Of a stretch of 64,000 bases of DNA, positions 23,716-35,334 are shown piece after piece; position 1 is the first letter of the stretch, and each line of letters begins with the position of its first letter. The DNA is from Proteles cristata cristata (lineage: Eukaryota > Chordata > Mammalia > Carnivora > Hyaenidae). Position numbers and translations under genes: made by a program. The stretch is from assembly GCA_017311185.1 (NCBI GenBank), contig JAESUZ010003880.1, positions 62,001 through 126,000 of the forward strand, in the 5' to 3' direction. Under the pieces are notes generated by a model. The model was not told the DNA's origin, did not search any database, and saw only the letters and a program-made list of their open reading frames with translations.

Positions 23716-24190
23716 TGAGTTATCCCAGCCTCCTCTCGGATGACAGGGTAAGCCAAAATACAATGTACTATACAGAAAGAACTTTGAGAAACAAAAGTAT
23801 TGCATGAAGAACACTAACTGATAAATCCATAATGATATAGAGCATATTGAGGGTTCACTTCTGCCATCACACATAATAAAAAGACTAAAATTTGTTTCAC
23901 TTCTATTAAAACTGTTCTTTCAATCATTTGTAGGACAAATAAAAAGCTACCAGAAGACTTGTTTCTATTCAACATCAGGAAAAGTTACCAACAGTAGTAC
24001 TAAAACAGAAGGGCCGCCTCTGGAAACTGTAAATCCTTTGTTACTAGAATCGTAGCACAAGGGAAGATGATGGGAGAAAAATGAGGAAGGCACTCAAGGA
24101 TGTCCAGATCTCAGCCACAGGGCTGGACTTTGTTAGGTCTCTTCCAAATTTGAAACTTTTTTTTAACTTTGATTTTGTACTTGTTTGCAT
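23716..24190. other. Intergenic sequence, nothing recognised
   Basis: No repeat or gene signal seen. Confidence 0.5.
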
Positions 24191-24194
24191 TTTA

Positions 24195-25902
24195 TCTAAG
24201 ATCCTTTTTTAAAATTTAAATCAAAGTTCGTTAACATACAGTGTAACAATGATTTCAGGAATAGAATTTAGTAATTCACTGACTATATATAACACCCAAT
24301 GCTCATCCCAACAAGTGTCCTGCTTAATGCCCCTTGCCCATTTAGCCCATCCCCCAACCTAACACCCCACTAGCAATCCTTAGTTTGTTCCCTATACTTA
24401 TGAGTCTCTTATGATTTGTCTCCCTCTCTGTTTTTACATTATTTTTGCTTTCCTTCCCTTATGTCCATCTCTTTTGTATCTTAAATTCCACATGAGTGAA
24501 ATCATATGATATTTGTGCTTCTCTGACCTATTTCACTTAGCATAATACACTCTAGTTCTACCCATGTTGTTGCAAATGGCAAGATTTCATTATTTTTAAT
24601 CACCAAGTAATAACCATTGTATATACATACCATATCTTCTTTATCCGTTCATCAGTTGATGAACACTTGGGCTCTTTCCATACTTTGGCTATTGTCGATA
24701 GTGCTGCTGTAAACACTGGGATACATGTGCCCCTTCAAATCAGCACTCCTGTATCCTTTGGATACCTACTAGTGCAATTGCTGGGTTGTGGGGTAGTTCT
24801 ATTTTTAATTTTTTTACTAACCTCCATACTGTTTTCCAGAGTGGGTGCACCAGTTTGCATTCCCACCAGCAGTGCAAAAGGGCTCCCCTTTCTCCACATC
24901 TTTTCCAACATCTGTTGTTGCCTGAGTCGTTAATTTTAGCCATTCTGACAGGTGTGAGATGATGTCTCATTGTGGTTTTGATTTGTATTTCCCTGGTGTG
25001 TGACATTGAGCATTTTTTCAGATGTCTGTTAGCCATCTGCATGTCTTCTTTGGAAAAGTGTCTATTCATGTCTTTTGCCCATTTCTTGACTAGCTTATTT
25101 GTTTTTTGGATGATGAGTTTGATAAGTTCTTTATAGATTTTGGATACTAACCCATTATCTGATATGTCATTTGCAAATATCTTCTCATATCTTCTCCCAT
25201 TCCATCAATTGCCTCTTAGTTTTGCTAAGACTGTTTCCTTTGCTGTGCAGAAGCTTTTTATCTTGATGAGGTCCCAGTAGTTCATTTTTGCTTTTGCCTT
25301 GCCTCTGGAGACATGTCAAGTAAGAAGTTGGTGTAGCCAAGGTCAAGGAGGTTGTTGCCTGTTTTCTCCTCTAGGATTTTGATGGCTTCCTGTCTTACAT
25401 TTAAGTCTTTCATTCATTTTGAGTTTATTTTTGTGTATTGTGTAAGAAAGTGGTCCAGTTTCATTCATCTGCATATCGCTGTCCAATCTCCCCAACACCA
25501 TTTGCTGAAGAGACTGTCTTTTTTCCTTTGCATAATCTTTCCTGCTTTGTTGAAGATTAGTTGGCCATATGTTTGTGGGTCCATTTCCAGGTTCTCTAGT
25601 CTGTCCCATTGATCTATGCATCTGTTTTTGTGCCAGTACCATACTGTCTTAATGATTACAGCTTTGTAATACAGCTTATAGTCCAGAATTGCGATGCCTC
25701 CAGTTTTGGTTTTCTTTTTCAGGATTTCTTTGGATATTCAGATCTTTTGTGGTTCCATACAAATTTTAGGATTGTTTGCTCTAGCTCTGTGAAAAATGTT
25801 GGTGTTATTTTGATAGGGATTGCATTGAATATGTAGATTGCTTTGGGCAGTATCTACATTTTAACAATATTCTTCCAATCCAGAAGCATGGAATGTTTTT
25901 CT

Positions 25903-25948
<46 letters not shown>

Positions 25949-26050
25949 TTCTCCAATTTCTTTCATAAGCATTCTATAGCTTTCAGTGTATATATTTTCT
26001 ACCTCTTTGATTAGATTTATTCCTAGGTACTTTATGGTTTTGGGTATGAA
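24195..26050 (-). mobile_element. 5'-truncated LINE-1, antisense
   Basis: In minus orientation it holds the end of ORF2, with multiple breaks, and the 3' UTR. The C-terminal cysteine-rich part ([19 protein letters not shown]) is at about 24920-24870, and a segment before it at 25642-25343. Antisense 3' UTR text begins at about 24200 (AGTTCGTTAACATACAGTG). The left copy ends in the RT region at about 26050. A (TG)n microsatellite lies inside. Confidence 0.9.
25907..25947. repeat. (TG)n microsatellite
   Basis: About 20 uninterrupted TG units within the antisense L1. Confidence 0.97.
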
Positions 26051-26098
26051 AACTTTTTGCTATTACAAAAGAACATTCTATACCAAAACTACACTCAT

Positions 26099-26201
26099 GG
26101 GGCACCTGGCTGGCTCAGTCAGTAGAGTATGTGATTCTTGTTCTGCAGGTAGTATGTTAAAGCCTCAGTTTGGGCACAGAGCTTACTTAAAAACAAAAAC
26201 A
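26099..26201 (+). mobile_element. SINEC short form
   Basis: Head GGGGCACCTGGCTGGCTC, no CT-rich part. Duplication AAAACTACACTCAT at 26085-26098, and AAAATTATACTCCT at 26202-26215. Confidence 0.88.
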
Positions 26202-26219
26202 AAAATTATACTCCTGATC

Positions 26220-26615
26220 TACATTACTACTTTTGCTCAACTTTCCAATAAGCATCTTCTCTACACTGGTTGCACTAACTGAAGAAAAATGTTCACATTT
26301 TCTGCTCCTTTGCAATTACAGTAAAACTTTGGTTTGTGAGCATAGTTTCATTCTGGAAACTTGCTTGTAATCCAAAGCACTTGTATACAAAGTGAATTTC
26401 CAGAAACATTGGCTCATTGTGATCATGTGACATTTGGCATCACATACTACTCATATTGCAAGACATCACTCATTTATCAAGTTAAAATTTACTAAAAGCA
26501 TTTGCTCATTTTGTGGAACACTCATAGAACAAGTTACTCCAATCCAAAGTTTAATGGTATTCCTAAAAACAGTCAGTCAAGGAGCTAGAAACTTAGCTCT
26601 AGGATATAGTTGCTT
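26220..26615. other. Intergenic sequence, nothing recognised
   Basis: TACAGTAAAACTTTGGTTTGTGAG and the following text look like an old interspersed repeat that I cannot name. Confidence 0.45.
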
Positions 26616-26629
26616 AAAAAGCAAAAGCT

Positions 26630-26855
26630 GGGGCGCCTGGGTGGCTTAGTTGGTTAAGCGTCCAACTTTCACTTAGGTCATGATCTCGCGGTTCGGGGGT
26701 TCGAGCCCCACGTTGGGCTCTGTGCTGTCAGCTCAGAGCCTGGAGCCTGTTTCAGTCTGTGACTCCCTCTCTCTCTGACCCCCCCCTGCTCACACTGTGT
26801 CTCTCTCTCTCCTAGGAAATAAATAAAACATTAAAAAAAAATTGAAAAAAAAAAA
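26630..26855 (+). mobile_element. SINEC long form, uniform young type
   Basis: Target AAAAAGCAAAAGCT at 26616-26629, and AAAAAGCAAAACCT at 26856-26869. It landed in the left target duplication of the short SINE that follows. Confidence 0.93.
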
Positions 26856-26871
26856 AAAAAGCAAAACCTAC

Positions 26872-27002
26872 AGGAGGGCCTAACTGGCTTAAGCAATGGA
26901 GTGTGTGACTCTTAATCTTGGGCTAGAGCCCCACATTGGGTGTAGAGAGCACTAAAAAGTAAATAAATAAACTTAAAATAAATAAGTGAAATAAAATATT
27001 TT
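26872..27002 (+). mobile_element. SINEC short form
   Basis: Head GAGGGCCTAACTGGCTTAAG, tail AATAAATAAACTTAAAATAAATAAG. The same target word (AAAAAGCAAAAGCTACA) follows at 27005-27021. Confidence 0.85.
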
Positions 27003-27334
27003 TAAAAAGCAAAAGCTACACTAATGACTTAAAAAAAGAATTCTGTAGCATGATTCTGATTGTTCAGCAATGAAACAAACTTTTATGTATATATTTGAAT
27101 TCAGTTCTCTAGTTTATCTTCCTCATGAAATACCTTTTTCCTAAGAATTCAAAGAAAAACAAAAATTATCAGAGCATCTGAAGGCTTTTAATGTTAAAAT
27201 AAGCTAGAAGCCACCAAATAAATGTTGTATGTGGCATATTTAAAAGCAGACCCAAAGTAGAGAGCTGGCAACGGTCTCAGTGTGTATAGACTAAAGCACT
27301 GTACCTTATAGAAGTATACATAAGAATCTCTGGA

Positions 27335-27560
27335 GTCTTCCTGGATTCAGATTCTGGCATTGCTACCTGTTAGCTACATGACCTAAAATAAATAACTTGA
27401 TCTCCGTGTCACTTTAGTGACACTTTAGAAGACACTTTAGTGTCTTCATTTCTAAATGGGAAAAACGGTATATTCTTCATGGGCTTATTGTAAGGATTAA
27501 ATGACAAAATACTTATAAAGCTGCTTGCAGAGTCCCTGGGCATATAAGTGAGTGCTTATG
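27335..27560 (+). repeat. MIR element with internal palindromic duplication
   Basis: Well preserved order: GATTCTGGCATTGCTACC, TAGCTACATGACC, ATTTCTAAATGGG, TTATTGTAAGGATTAAATGA, then GAGTCCCTGGGCATATAAG. An extra CACTTTAGTGACACTTTAG-like piece at about 27407-27446 is a local duplication. Confidence 0.85.
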
Positions 27561-27619
27561 AAATAATACATACCATTAACACAATAGCTTCTGCCAGATA
27601 AGTGATAGAGTTTAAATAC

Positions 27620-27800
27620 AGACTTGTTAAACATTTTTAATTGAAAATTTTTAATAAAAATAATATATACTTATTGTAGAATGTGGAAATGATGACGAAG
27701 AATTTAAAAAGGATATTAATCACCCATAATCCTACCAATTAAAGAAAGGATTGCTACATTTGGTATATTTCTTCTAAATATTTTTTTCTTGTATATTTGT
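27620..27800. repeat. Ancient interspersed repeat, family not named
   Basis: TTATTGTAGAATGTGGAAAT and ATTAATCACCCATAATCC with ACCAATTAAAG is a segment I have seen repeated in mammalian genomes, but I cannot assign the family. Confidence 0.4.
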
Positions 27801-27998
27801 CTATAGTTGAGGCTCATATGTTCATAGTCTGGTAGATTGAGGACTAGGGTTTAGAGCTGCACCCCCTTCAGTGTCATAGGTGAGCTCCTCCCACGGATAC
27901 CTTAAAAAACTATATTTTCCTTTATTTCATTATTTGTTTTCTCCAGAATTTACTATTTACATAGTAAAGACATAGCCCTGTGATCCCTGGCTACTTAT

Positions 27999-28109
27999 CT
28001 TTTTAAATATTTTATTTGTAAGTAATCTCTACATCCAACAGGGAGTTAAATAACCCCAATATCAAGAGTTACATGGTCTAGCTTTATGAACTGAGCCAGC
28101 CAGATGCCT
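27999..28109 (-). mobile_element. SINEC short form
   Basis: TTTGTAAGTAATCTCTACAT start and GAGCCAGCCAGATGCC end in minus orientation. The middle is diverged. Confidence 0.8.
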
Positions 28110-28337
28110 CTCTCTGGGTTCTTAATGTGAACTTTCTCACTTTCAAACGTACATCTCTTTCCTAAGGACTTCAGGAGGTACCCACGTCTTATGTAACCCA
28201 AACTTTTCTTTTCTCTCCAATACCAGACTGGCCCTGATGAATTCCTCCCCTGGACTGTGTGGAGAGAGATGTTTAGAAATGGAGTTTCTTCCCACATGAT
28301 TTCCTTTAACATTTTTAACTATAAAAATTACATAAAG

Positions 28338-28521
28338 TGGGGCCTCTGAGTAACTCAGTCAGTTAAGCATCCGACTCTTGATTTCCACGCAGGTTACAAT
28401 CTCATGGTTCTTGAGTTCAAGCCCCATGTCAGGATTCTCTCTCTCCCTCTCTCTCTGCCTCTCCCCTGCTCGCACGCATGCACTCTCTCTTTCCCTCAAA
28501 ATAAATAAAAAAACATTTTTG
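28338..28521 (+). mobile_element. SINEC long form, deleted middle
   Basis: Duplication AAAATTACATAAAGT at 28323-28337, and AAAATTATATAAAGT at 28522-28536. The segment from the B box to the CT run is shortened. Confidence 0.9.
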
Positions 28522-28589
28522 AAAATTATATAAAGTTTCATAGATATAATTACTATTCATTTGTCCTGATATTAGATGTACGGCAAACA

Positions 28590-28705
28590 GCAGCAACTGG
28601 CTCACTCAGTCAGAAGACCATGCAACTTTTGATCTTGAGGTTGTGAGTTCAAGCCTCACATCTGGTGTAGTGATTACTGAAAAAAAAAATTAATAAACTT
28701 AAAAA
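28590..28705 (+). mobile_element. SINEC short form
   Basis: AACTGGCTCACTCAGTCAGA head, TCTTGAGGTTGTGAGTTCAA box and TAGTGATTACTGAAAAAAA tail. Confidence 0.82.
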
Positions 28706-28709
28706 CTGT

Positions 28710-28944
28710 GGGGCGCCTAGGTGGCTCAGTTGGCTAAGCGTCTGGCTTCAGCTCAGGTTACGATCTCACAGTTGGTGGGTTCGAGCCCCACATCGGGCTC
28801 TGTGCTGACAGCTCAGAGCCTGGAGCCTGTTTTGGATTCTGTGTGTGTGTGTCTCTCTCTGACCCTCCCCTGCTCACACTCTCTTTCTCTCTTTCTCTCT
28901 CTCTCTCTCTCTCGAAATAAATAAAACATTTAAAAAAATTTTTT
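28710..28944 (+). mobile_element. SINEC long form
   Basis: Inserted in the tail of the short SINE: TTAATAAACTTAAAAACTGT ends at 28709 and a slightly altered copy follows at 28945-28968. Confidence 0.92.
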
Positions 28945-29132
28945 TTAATAAATAAACTTAAAAAATGTAAGAACAAATAAATGAATCAAGATGTATGACC
29001 AATAGAACTTTAAACTGGATCATCAAGAAATTGATCTCTACCCTATAATAAGGCACAATGGTTGTCAGAGTTAGAAATCATCATCTGGTACCATCTAATC
29101 TAGTACCTCCTTCTTTTCAAGATTTTATTTTT

Positions 29133-29384
29133 GGGATGCCTGGGTAGCTTCATCAGTTAAGCATCCAACTCCTGATTTCGGCTCAGGTCATGATCTCACG
29201 GACATCAGATTGAGCCTCACACTGGGCTCTACACTGGGCGTGGAGCCTGCTTAAGATTTTCTCTCTACCTCTCCCTTTGCCCCTCTGTCCTTTGCTTGTG
29301 TGCAAGTGTGTTCTCTCTATATATATATACCTATATATATATATATATAGGTATATATATGAGATGAAATGTACATATACTTTT
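29133..29384 (+). mobile_element. SINEC long form inside a short SINE
   Basis: Head GGGATGCCTGGGTAGCTTC. The usual tail is replaced by an AT palindrome (29321-29360). Confidence 0.85.
29321..29360. repeat. 40-bp perfect AT palindrome
   Basis: The half ATATATATACCTATATATAT is followed at once by its reverse complement, with no spacer. Confidence 0.95.
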
Positions 29385-29559
29385 TTTTAAAGTAATCTCT
29401 ACACCCAGTGTGAGACTCAGAATTACGACCCTGAGATCAAGAGTTGAATGTTCTACCAACTGAGCCAGCCAGGCAACCCTCTAATCTAGTACTTTTAACT
29501 CTGTATTTTATTCTTACTATAGCTGTTGCTATCTTCAGCACTAAAATATGTCACCATAA

Positions 29560-29735
29560 TAAGGTACTATCACCACTATCAGCAAACACATACCATTTAT
29601 CATGCAACTAAGTAATTGGCTATGTCTATTTTTACATATATTAGCTCATTCAATTTTCAAAACAACTCTATGAGATCACCCATTTTGCAGGTGAAGAGAT
29701 TCTAAATCAAGATTTATTTTGATTCCAAAAACCTC
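29560..29735 (-). repeat. MIR fragment
   Basis: TTAGCTCATTCAATTTTCAA, AACAACTCTATGAGAT and CCATTTTGCAGGTGAAGAGA are the antisense MIR core. Confidence 0.8.
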
Positions 29736-29834
29736 TGAATTTTTTATCTAATTCATACTCTGAAAATCTTTCTTGGTCACATCTAGTTCCAGAGTTTTGA
29801 CACAATAACATTTCATAATACTCTAGCACAATCT

Positions 29835-30011
29835 CTCTCTCTCTTTTTAATTTTTATTTATTTGGCTGGGGGAAGGGGAGGGGAAAGGCAGAGAGAGTCC
29901 CAAGCAGGTTCCACACTGTCACGAAGGGCTCAATCCCACAACTATGATATCATGACCTGAGCTGAAATAAAGAGTCAGACGCTCAACCAACTGAGCCACC
30001 CAGGTGCCCCC
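29835..30011 (-). mobile_element. SINEC long form, shortened
   Basis: Duplication CTAGCACAATCT at 29823-29834, and CTAACACAATCT at 30012-30023. Confidence 0.9.
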
Positions 30012-30269
30012 CTAACACAATCTTTTAGATTCATGCTAGAATATTAGACTTTTAAAGAGATAAAGACTTATAAAATACAACTGTATCTGGGAAGACAGTC
30101 CTCTTTGAGAAGGTATAGTTTCTTGTGGAAGAAAACATGAAGTGAGAAACATGGAAAAGATGCCTAGCCAAATAGCCAAATAAGCTAAATCAATCTTAGA
30201 GGCAGTACAAGCACAGCTTCACCATAAAAAGTTGACCTGGAATTCCCATGTGCACTTGTTTTAGCAAAC

Positions 30270-30545
30270 TCCTACTGAATTGTTGGGAATCCTTGTAAAT
30301 GTCAGCTCCTTGTCATGTCTTCTGCTCCCCATCCTCATCCTCATTCCACCCCACATTCTCTCCACTGGATTCCCATAGCACTTTGTAAATGTCTCCACTG
30401 TGATACTATACTGAATTTACCTATCCATACTCCAAGCCTGTGAGGGAGGGTTTACCATATCTTATGTTTGTGTTCCCAGTGTACCACGTAGTGCTTGGAA
30501 CATGTTGATGTAATGAAGGAATGATGAATGAGTCAGTGAATGAAT
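30270..30545 (+). repeat. L2-like 3' end
   Basis: The order GTGTTCCCAGTGTACCACGT, AGTGCTTGGAACATG and a (GAATGAAT) end is typical of old LINE-2 3' ends. Confidence 0.6.
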
Positions 30546-30596
30546 GAAATAGAAAAGCAAAAATAGATAAAAGTTAGGAATAAAAAGAACAATTAG

Positions 30597-30712
30597 GGGG
30601 CACCTGGCTGCCTCAGTCCAAAGAGCATGTGACTCTTAATCTCGGGGTTCTGAGTTCAAGCCCCATGTTAGGTGTAGAAATTACTTAAACAAACAAACAA
30701 ACAAACAAATAC
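30597..30712 (+). mobile_element. SINEC short form with (AAAC)n tail
   Basis: Head GGGGGCACCTGGCTGCCTC, tail of five AAAC units. Confidence 0.87.
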
Positions 30713-30800
30713 TTTCAAACAAAGAAATGAGTTTCCAATAACTAAGAAGTTCCTTTTTAAGTCATACCTCTTCATGTTACAGGGAAAAAAAAAAACTTGT

Positions 30801-31020
30801 AGGTTGCCTGGGTGACTCAGTTGATTAATCATGTGACTTCAGCTCAGGTCATGATCTTTTAGTTCACAAGTCTGAGACCTGCTTTGGGCTCTGTGTGGCA
30901 GCTCAGAGCCTGGAGCCTGCTTCAGATTCTCTGTCTCCCTCTCTCTCTGTTCCCCCCCTGTTCGTGCTTTGTCTCTCTCAAAAATAAATAAAACATTAAC
31001 AAAATATTTAAAAAAATAAA
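30801..31020 (+). mobile_element. SINEC long form
   Basis: AAAAAACTTGT before (to 30800), and AAACAAACTTGT after (about 31021-31032). Confidence 0.9.
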
Positions 31021-31068
31021 AAACAAACTTGTATCAGTTACCTGACTTGTCTAAACGAGTTACTCTCA

Positions 31069-31185
31069 GGGGCACCTGGCTGGCTCATTTGGTAAAGCAT
31101 ATGACTCTAGATCTTGGGGTCATGAGTCCATGTTGGGCACGGAGCCTACTTGAAAAAACAATAACAACAACAACAACAGCAAAAT
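31069..31185 (+). mobile_element. SINEC short form with (AAC)n tail
   Basis: Duplication GAGTTACTCTCAG at 31056-31068, and TAGTTACTATCAG at 31186-31198. Confidence 0.88.
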
Positions 31186-31254
31186 TAGTTACTATCAGAA
31201 GTAGAGCTATAACACAACAGGTCTCTTAACCTTAACTTTTTGTTTCCCTGATCT

Positions 31255-31390
31255 TTTCTCATTATTATAACACTGATCACACTGTATTGCCAGTCTTCCC
31301 CAGCACATTGAGCTCCATGAAAGAGGTAACAATGTCTTATTGATCTCTAATCTATCCCTTGATTACAAATGCTGAAGGTAACGAATATAG
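31255..31390 (+). repeat. L2-like fragment
   Basis: CACATTGAGCTCCATGAAAG and ACAATGTCTTATTGATCTC resemble old L2 3' sequence. Confidence 0.5.
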
Positions 31391-31541
31391 CCCATTGTGC
31401 CATAGAAATAACCTCAAAATCAGATACATGGGCTTGCAATCCCCTTTAACACCACTTTTCTATACTAATTTCAACACTGTCAGAGATCATCTGAATGAAG
31501 TTTAGTTAAACAACACAGAGCTTTAAAACCAAACATACCTA

Positions 31542-31752
31542 GGGGTGCCTGGGTGGTTCAGTTGGTTAAGTGTCTGACTTCAGCTCAGGTCATGATCTCA
31601 CAGTTCATGGGTTCGAGCCCTGCATCGGGCTCTCTGCTGACAGCTAGCTCAGAGCCTGGAGACTGTTTCAGATTTGACCCTCCCCTGCTCACACTGTCTC
31701 TCTCTTTCTCTCTCTCTCTCAGAAATAAAACATTAAAAAAATTTTTTTAAAT
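31542..31752 (+). mobile_element. SINEC long form
   Basis: AAAACCAAACATACC before and AAAACCAAACATACTTGA after it. Confidence 0.92.
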
Positions 31753-31774
31753 AAAACCAAACATACTTGAGTTT

Positions 31775-31935
31775 AAATGTCAGTTATGAAATTTACTGTG
31801 AAACCAGGCATACTATTTAACATTTCAGAGCTCAGTTACTTCCTCTGTAACCCAGGTCAGAAAGGCTAAAAGGGCAGGTAATAATACCTATCCTGCAAAC
31901 TAGCATATTATAGGTGTTCAATTAAACGGTCATTA
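31775..31935 (+). repeat. MIR fragment
   Basis: TTCAGAGCTCAGTTACTTCC, TAATAATACCTATC and TTATAGGTGTTCAATTAAA follow MIR order. Confidence 0.75.
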
Positions 31936-32224
31936 ATGTTATTGTTTATTGTTAATTAACAAATTAGTGAATTCATTCATTAAAACATGGAGCATTTTTA
32001 AAAATTTCTCTCTGTATATCACCTATCCTTTAAACCACTTCCAGACAGATTTTTCTAGAAATTTTCCAAGTGATAACCACCGTTTCCTGACTTCACACAA
32101 TACTGAGTGGCTCATACACAACTTATAGCAATGGATTATAAATTCTATCTTGTGCTATTCTCTAATTTTTATTATGTGCATATCTGATCTTTCTCATCAA
32201 ATTGTAAGGTTTTTGACTATGTAA

Positions 32225-32560
32225 TAGGGTAATATGTAATATGTAATAAGGTAGCATAGAATAGAAGCAGAGAAATGAGTATAGAAGCTAATTATAATAG
32301 CGCTGACAAGGGATAAGAATGAGAGCTGGGGCAGTGGCACTGAAAGGACAAATGGGTCTCAAAGACACTTAAATGATAGAACTGGCAAGATTTTGTCCCT
32401 GATTCAATGTGATGGATAATGCTGGGTTGGGGAATAAAAAATGATCCTAAGGTATCTAAAATAAGTGGTTGACTGGAGGATGATTCTATTATCTAAAATA
32501 AGGAGTAAAATAAAAAGAAGAGATTGGAGACCGGAGGTGGGAGAAGGAAGGACAAAAGGT
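32225..32560. repeat. Ancient interspersed repeat, family not named
   Basis: Purine-rich sequence (GAGAGCTGGGGCAGTGGCAC, GGAGACCGGAGGTGGG) of a type also met at 58720-58930. I cannot name the family. Confidence 0.4.
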
Positions 32561-33480
32561 ATTAAAGACATGTTAAATCTTTTGCAGGTAGGCACAAGTG
32601 GGCAATTAAAAGAGAGAAAAAGATCTAAAATACTGAAAACTCATGGTTGGGGATATTTCCTCAGGAAACAAAGCAGCTTCTGAACCTAAGCTGTACAAAA
32701 TATAAAAGAGACTGAGATGGGGCAGGGCAGGTACAGAGCAGGATGTTCAGTGAAGCCCTCCAGAGCAGAAATAGACCCAGACTGTAAATATTACAAGTAA
32801 AGAAAATTGTATTTGCCCTAAGGAAGAATTTTCTAAAAACATGGTTACCGAGTCACAAAATCTTGGAGAAAACTGTTGTGCTTTGGGATCCAGGGAGATA
32901 TGTGTCCCATTGTCTGACTCTGAAACAGTCATGTCACCCCCAGCTTCAGCTGTCCTATCTGCAAATTTCAGACCAAAGCCATTATCCTTAATATTTGGAT
33001 TCTAGTGCTTATGTAGGACACCTCCTGTATCACTGAGCATAACAGAAGAATCAAATTTGTGGCCACCAACGCACATCACATAAAATGCAGCTGGAGTAAA
33101 TGAGGATACAGCTTCAGATCAGGAGGATGAGTAAAACTTTAATTATGAACCAGTTGATCTCTGCACCCTTCTTACAATGAGTAGCTTAGAAAGCAAATAT
33201 ATTTCTATTTCTTCTTTGAGACTGTCTTATCTGTTTTTCTGTACATTCTCCAAAGTCATGAGTTTACCTATTTATGAATGAATAAATTTTGGTGGAAGAG
33301 CTTCTATAATATAAGATAGAATGATATCTCAAATGATTTGGGACACCTTGTAATGTAGGTCAATTAGCTTGGCAAGGAATCAGTCTAACAGGAGATAAAA
33401 TATAGGTAAAAAATTCTCTAAGCCAATTTTTCTCATTATATTTCTACAAATCCTTCTTGGAGATGTCTGATTTAGACAGT
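32560..33480. other. Intergenic sequence, nothing recognised
   Basis: No SINE, L1 or frame of note. Relatively repeat-poor. Confidence 0.5.
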
Positions 33481-33482
33481 CA

Positions 33483-33718
33483 GGGGCGCCTGGGTGGCTC
33501 AGTCGGTTAAGCGTCCAACTTCAGATCAGGTCATGATCTCGTGGTTTGTGGGTTTAGGCCCCGCGCTGGGCTCTGTGCTGACAGCTAGCTCAGAGACTGG
33601 AGCCTGTCTTCAGATTCTGTGTCTCCCTCTCTGACTCTCCCCTGCTCATGCTGTCTCTCTCTCTCTCAGAAATAAATAAAACATAAACAAATTTTTTTAA
33701 AGAAATAAATAATACATC

Positions 33719-33749
<31 letters not shown>

Positions 33750-33752
33750 TAA
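33483..33752 (+). mobile_element. SINEC long form with expanded AAT-rich tail
   Basis: Normal head and middle; the tail (33690-33752) is expanded into AAATAATAA units. TTAGACAG occurs on both sides. Confidence 0.9.
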
Positions 33753-33938
33753 ATTAGACAGGTTCAAGGACATTATTTTCAAAAGTAGACAAGTTGAGGG
33801 GTGAGAGGTGTTTTAATAACTATGTCTCAAAAGAAATTACTTCATGGTATCTATAAAGTACACTGTAGAAAAAAATGGTATCTATAAGGTATGCACACTG
33901 TAAAAAACAATGGCTGGTCCTAGAAAGACTTGTTTTCT

Positions 33939-34150
33939 TTTCTTTTTTTTTATTTTTTTTAATTCATTTTTGAGAGACAGAGCGTGAGTGGGGGAGGGGC
34001 AGAGAGAGATAAGGAGACACAGAATCTGAAGCAGCCTCCAGACTCTGAGCTGTCAGCATGGGGCCCACCGGGCTCAAACTCACAAGTTATCAGATCATGA
34101 CCTGAGCCAAAGTCGGATGCTTAACCGACTGAGCCACCCAGGTACCCCAG
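33939..34150 (-). mobile_element. SINEC long form
   Basis: Duplication GAAAGACTTGTTTTCT at 33923-33938, and GAAGACTTGTTTTCT at 34151-34165. Confidence 0.92.
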
Positions 34151-34165
34151 GAAGACTTGTTTTCT

Positions 34166-34260
34166 AATCGCAGGTCTGATCAATACCATGTGACTTCAAA
34201 CAAGTCACTTAATACCTTAATAATTTCCTCAGCTATATAATAATAAGCATGAAGAAAGAG
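34166..34260 (+). repeat. MIR fragment
   Basis: CATGTGACTTCAAACAAGTC and TAATTTCCTCAGCTATATAA match the MIR core with divergence. Confidence 0.6.
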
Positions 34261-34261
34261 A

Positions 34262-35330
34262 ATGTATGTTCTCTTTGAGAAATACTTTGAGGTATAAATT
34301 TCAATGAAAGGCTTTATAACTAATCGACAATTCCTCCTTTCCTTAGTCTATTTATATAGAAATGAGGTCCTTAATATATCTTTGAGATAACTCATAATCC
34401 TCTCTTCCCATCATCAGATTTGTTAATCAAATGATTGAAAGTATTTTGCTAGATAGGTAAAAGATTTAGTGACAAAACCTGCTAAAAGAAAAAAGGCAAA
34501 TGCCTCTGAAAAAAGGTAAGGGCATCTTAAATGAAAAAATCAAAGACTATCTATACATTTAATGTGTTTGCAAGACAGATACTCTATTATTTTTCAGATC
34601 TGTCAGTAAAAAACCAAAAGTAGTGGTGTAATATACTCAAGAGGTTTAATATTACATTAATCAAAGCTGACAATCGTGAAAACCATTTACTTTTATATGT
34701 GAACCACCAATTTCAGATGAAATCTAAAACACTCAAGTCTCAATTGTTAACACTGACATGCCAACAAAAACCTTAAGGAAATCCTTTGTAGCTAGATTAT
34801 ACTGTTATGCATTTACTTGAGAAAATAAAATATGTAATGTAACTAATGTATCTAAATCCTACTTTATCATTGCAGAGTCTTCAATTAAATCTACTCCGTC
34901 AAAATTTGAGCAAATTATAATACATAGCTTAATTTAAAATCTATGTTGTCATTCATCAAATTCTGATAACTATACTTTTCGATTTAGTATATGTGGTTAG
35001 AGCATTGCCTAGACTCAACAAAACCAAAGTTGCATTCCCATTCCTACTGGAGCCAGCTGACTTGAAAAGGAGAAAAATATCTACTTTCTCTTATTTTGGT
35101 GAAAACTGAGTTCAAAGGACACTTGATAAAATTGTGGACAAATAGCCTAAGCAAAAAAACTACCTGAAATGCCATCTTCACAAATGAAGTACAGTATTCC
35201 CTCAAACTATAAATAAATGGAATAAAATAATAAATAAGATCTCCTTCTCTAAATATAGGGAAGAGAGCATGTTGTGATCCAGTTAAGGTTTTCCTCTCCA
35301 TTACTAAATTTAACACCTCCCAGAGCAGAT
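34262..35330. other. AT-rich intergenic sequence, nothing recognised
   Basis: A kilobase without SINEs. A 90-codon open frame in minus (35316-35044) has no known motif. Confidence 0.5.
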
Positions 35331-35334
35331 CCTG

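Larger units (their letters stand above)
29108..29479 (-). mobile_element. SINEC short form, interrupted
   Basis: Two parts (29108-29132 and 29385-29479) join into one minus-strand short SINE. The target word CTAATCTAGTAC is at 29096-29107 and 29481-29492. Confidence 0.82.

Noticed and set aside
24740..25642. Minus-strand frames of about 100 codons
   Set aside because: Broken pieces of L1 ORF2 in the antisense L1.
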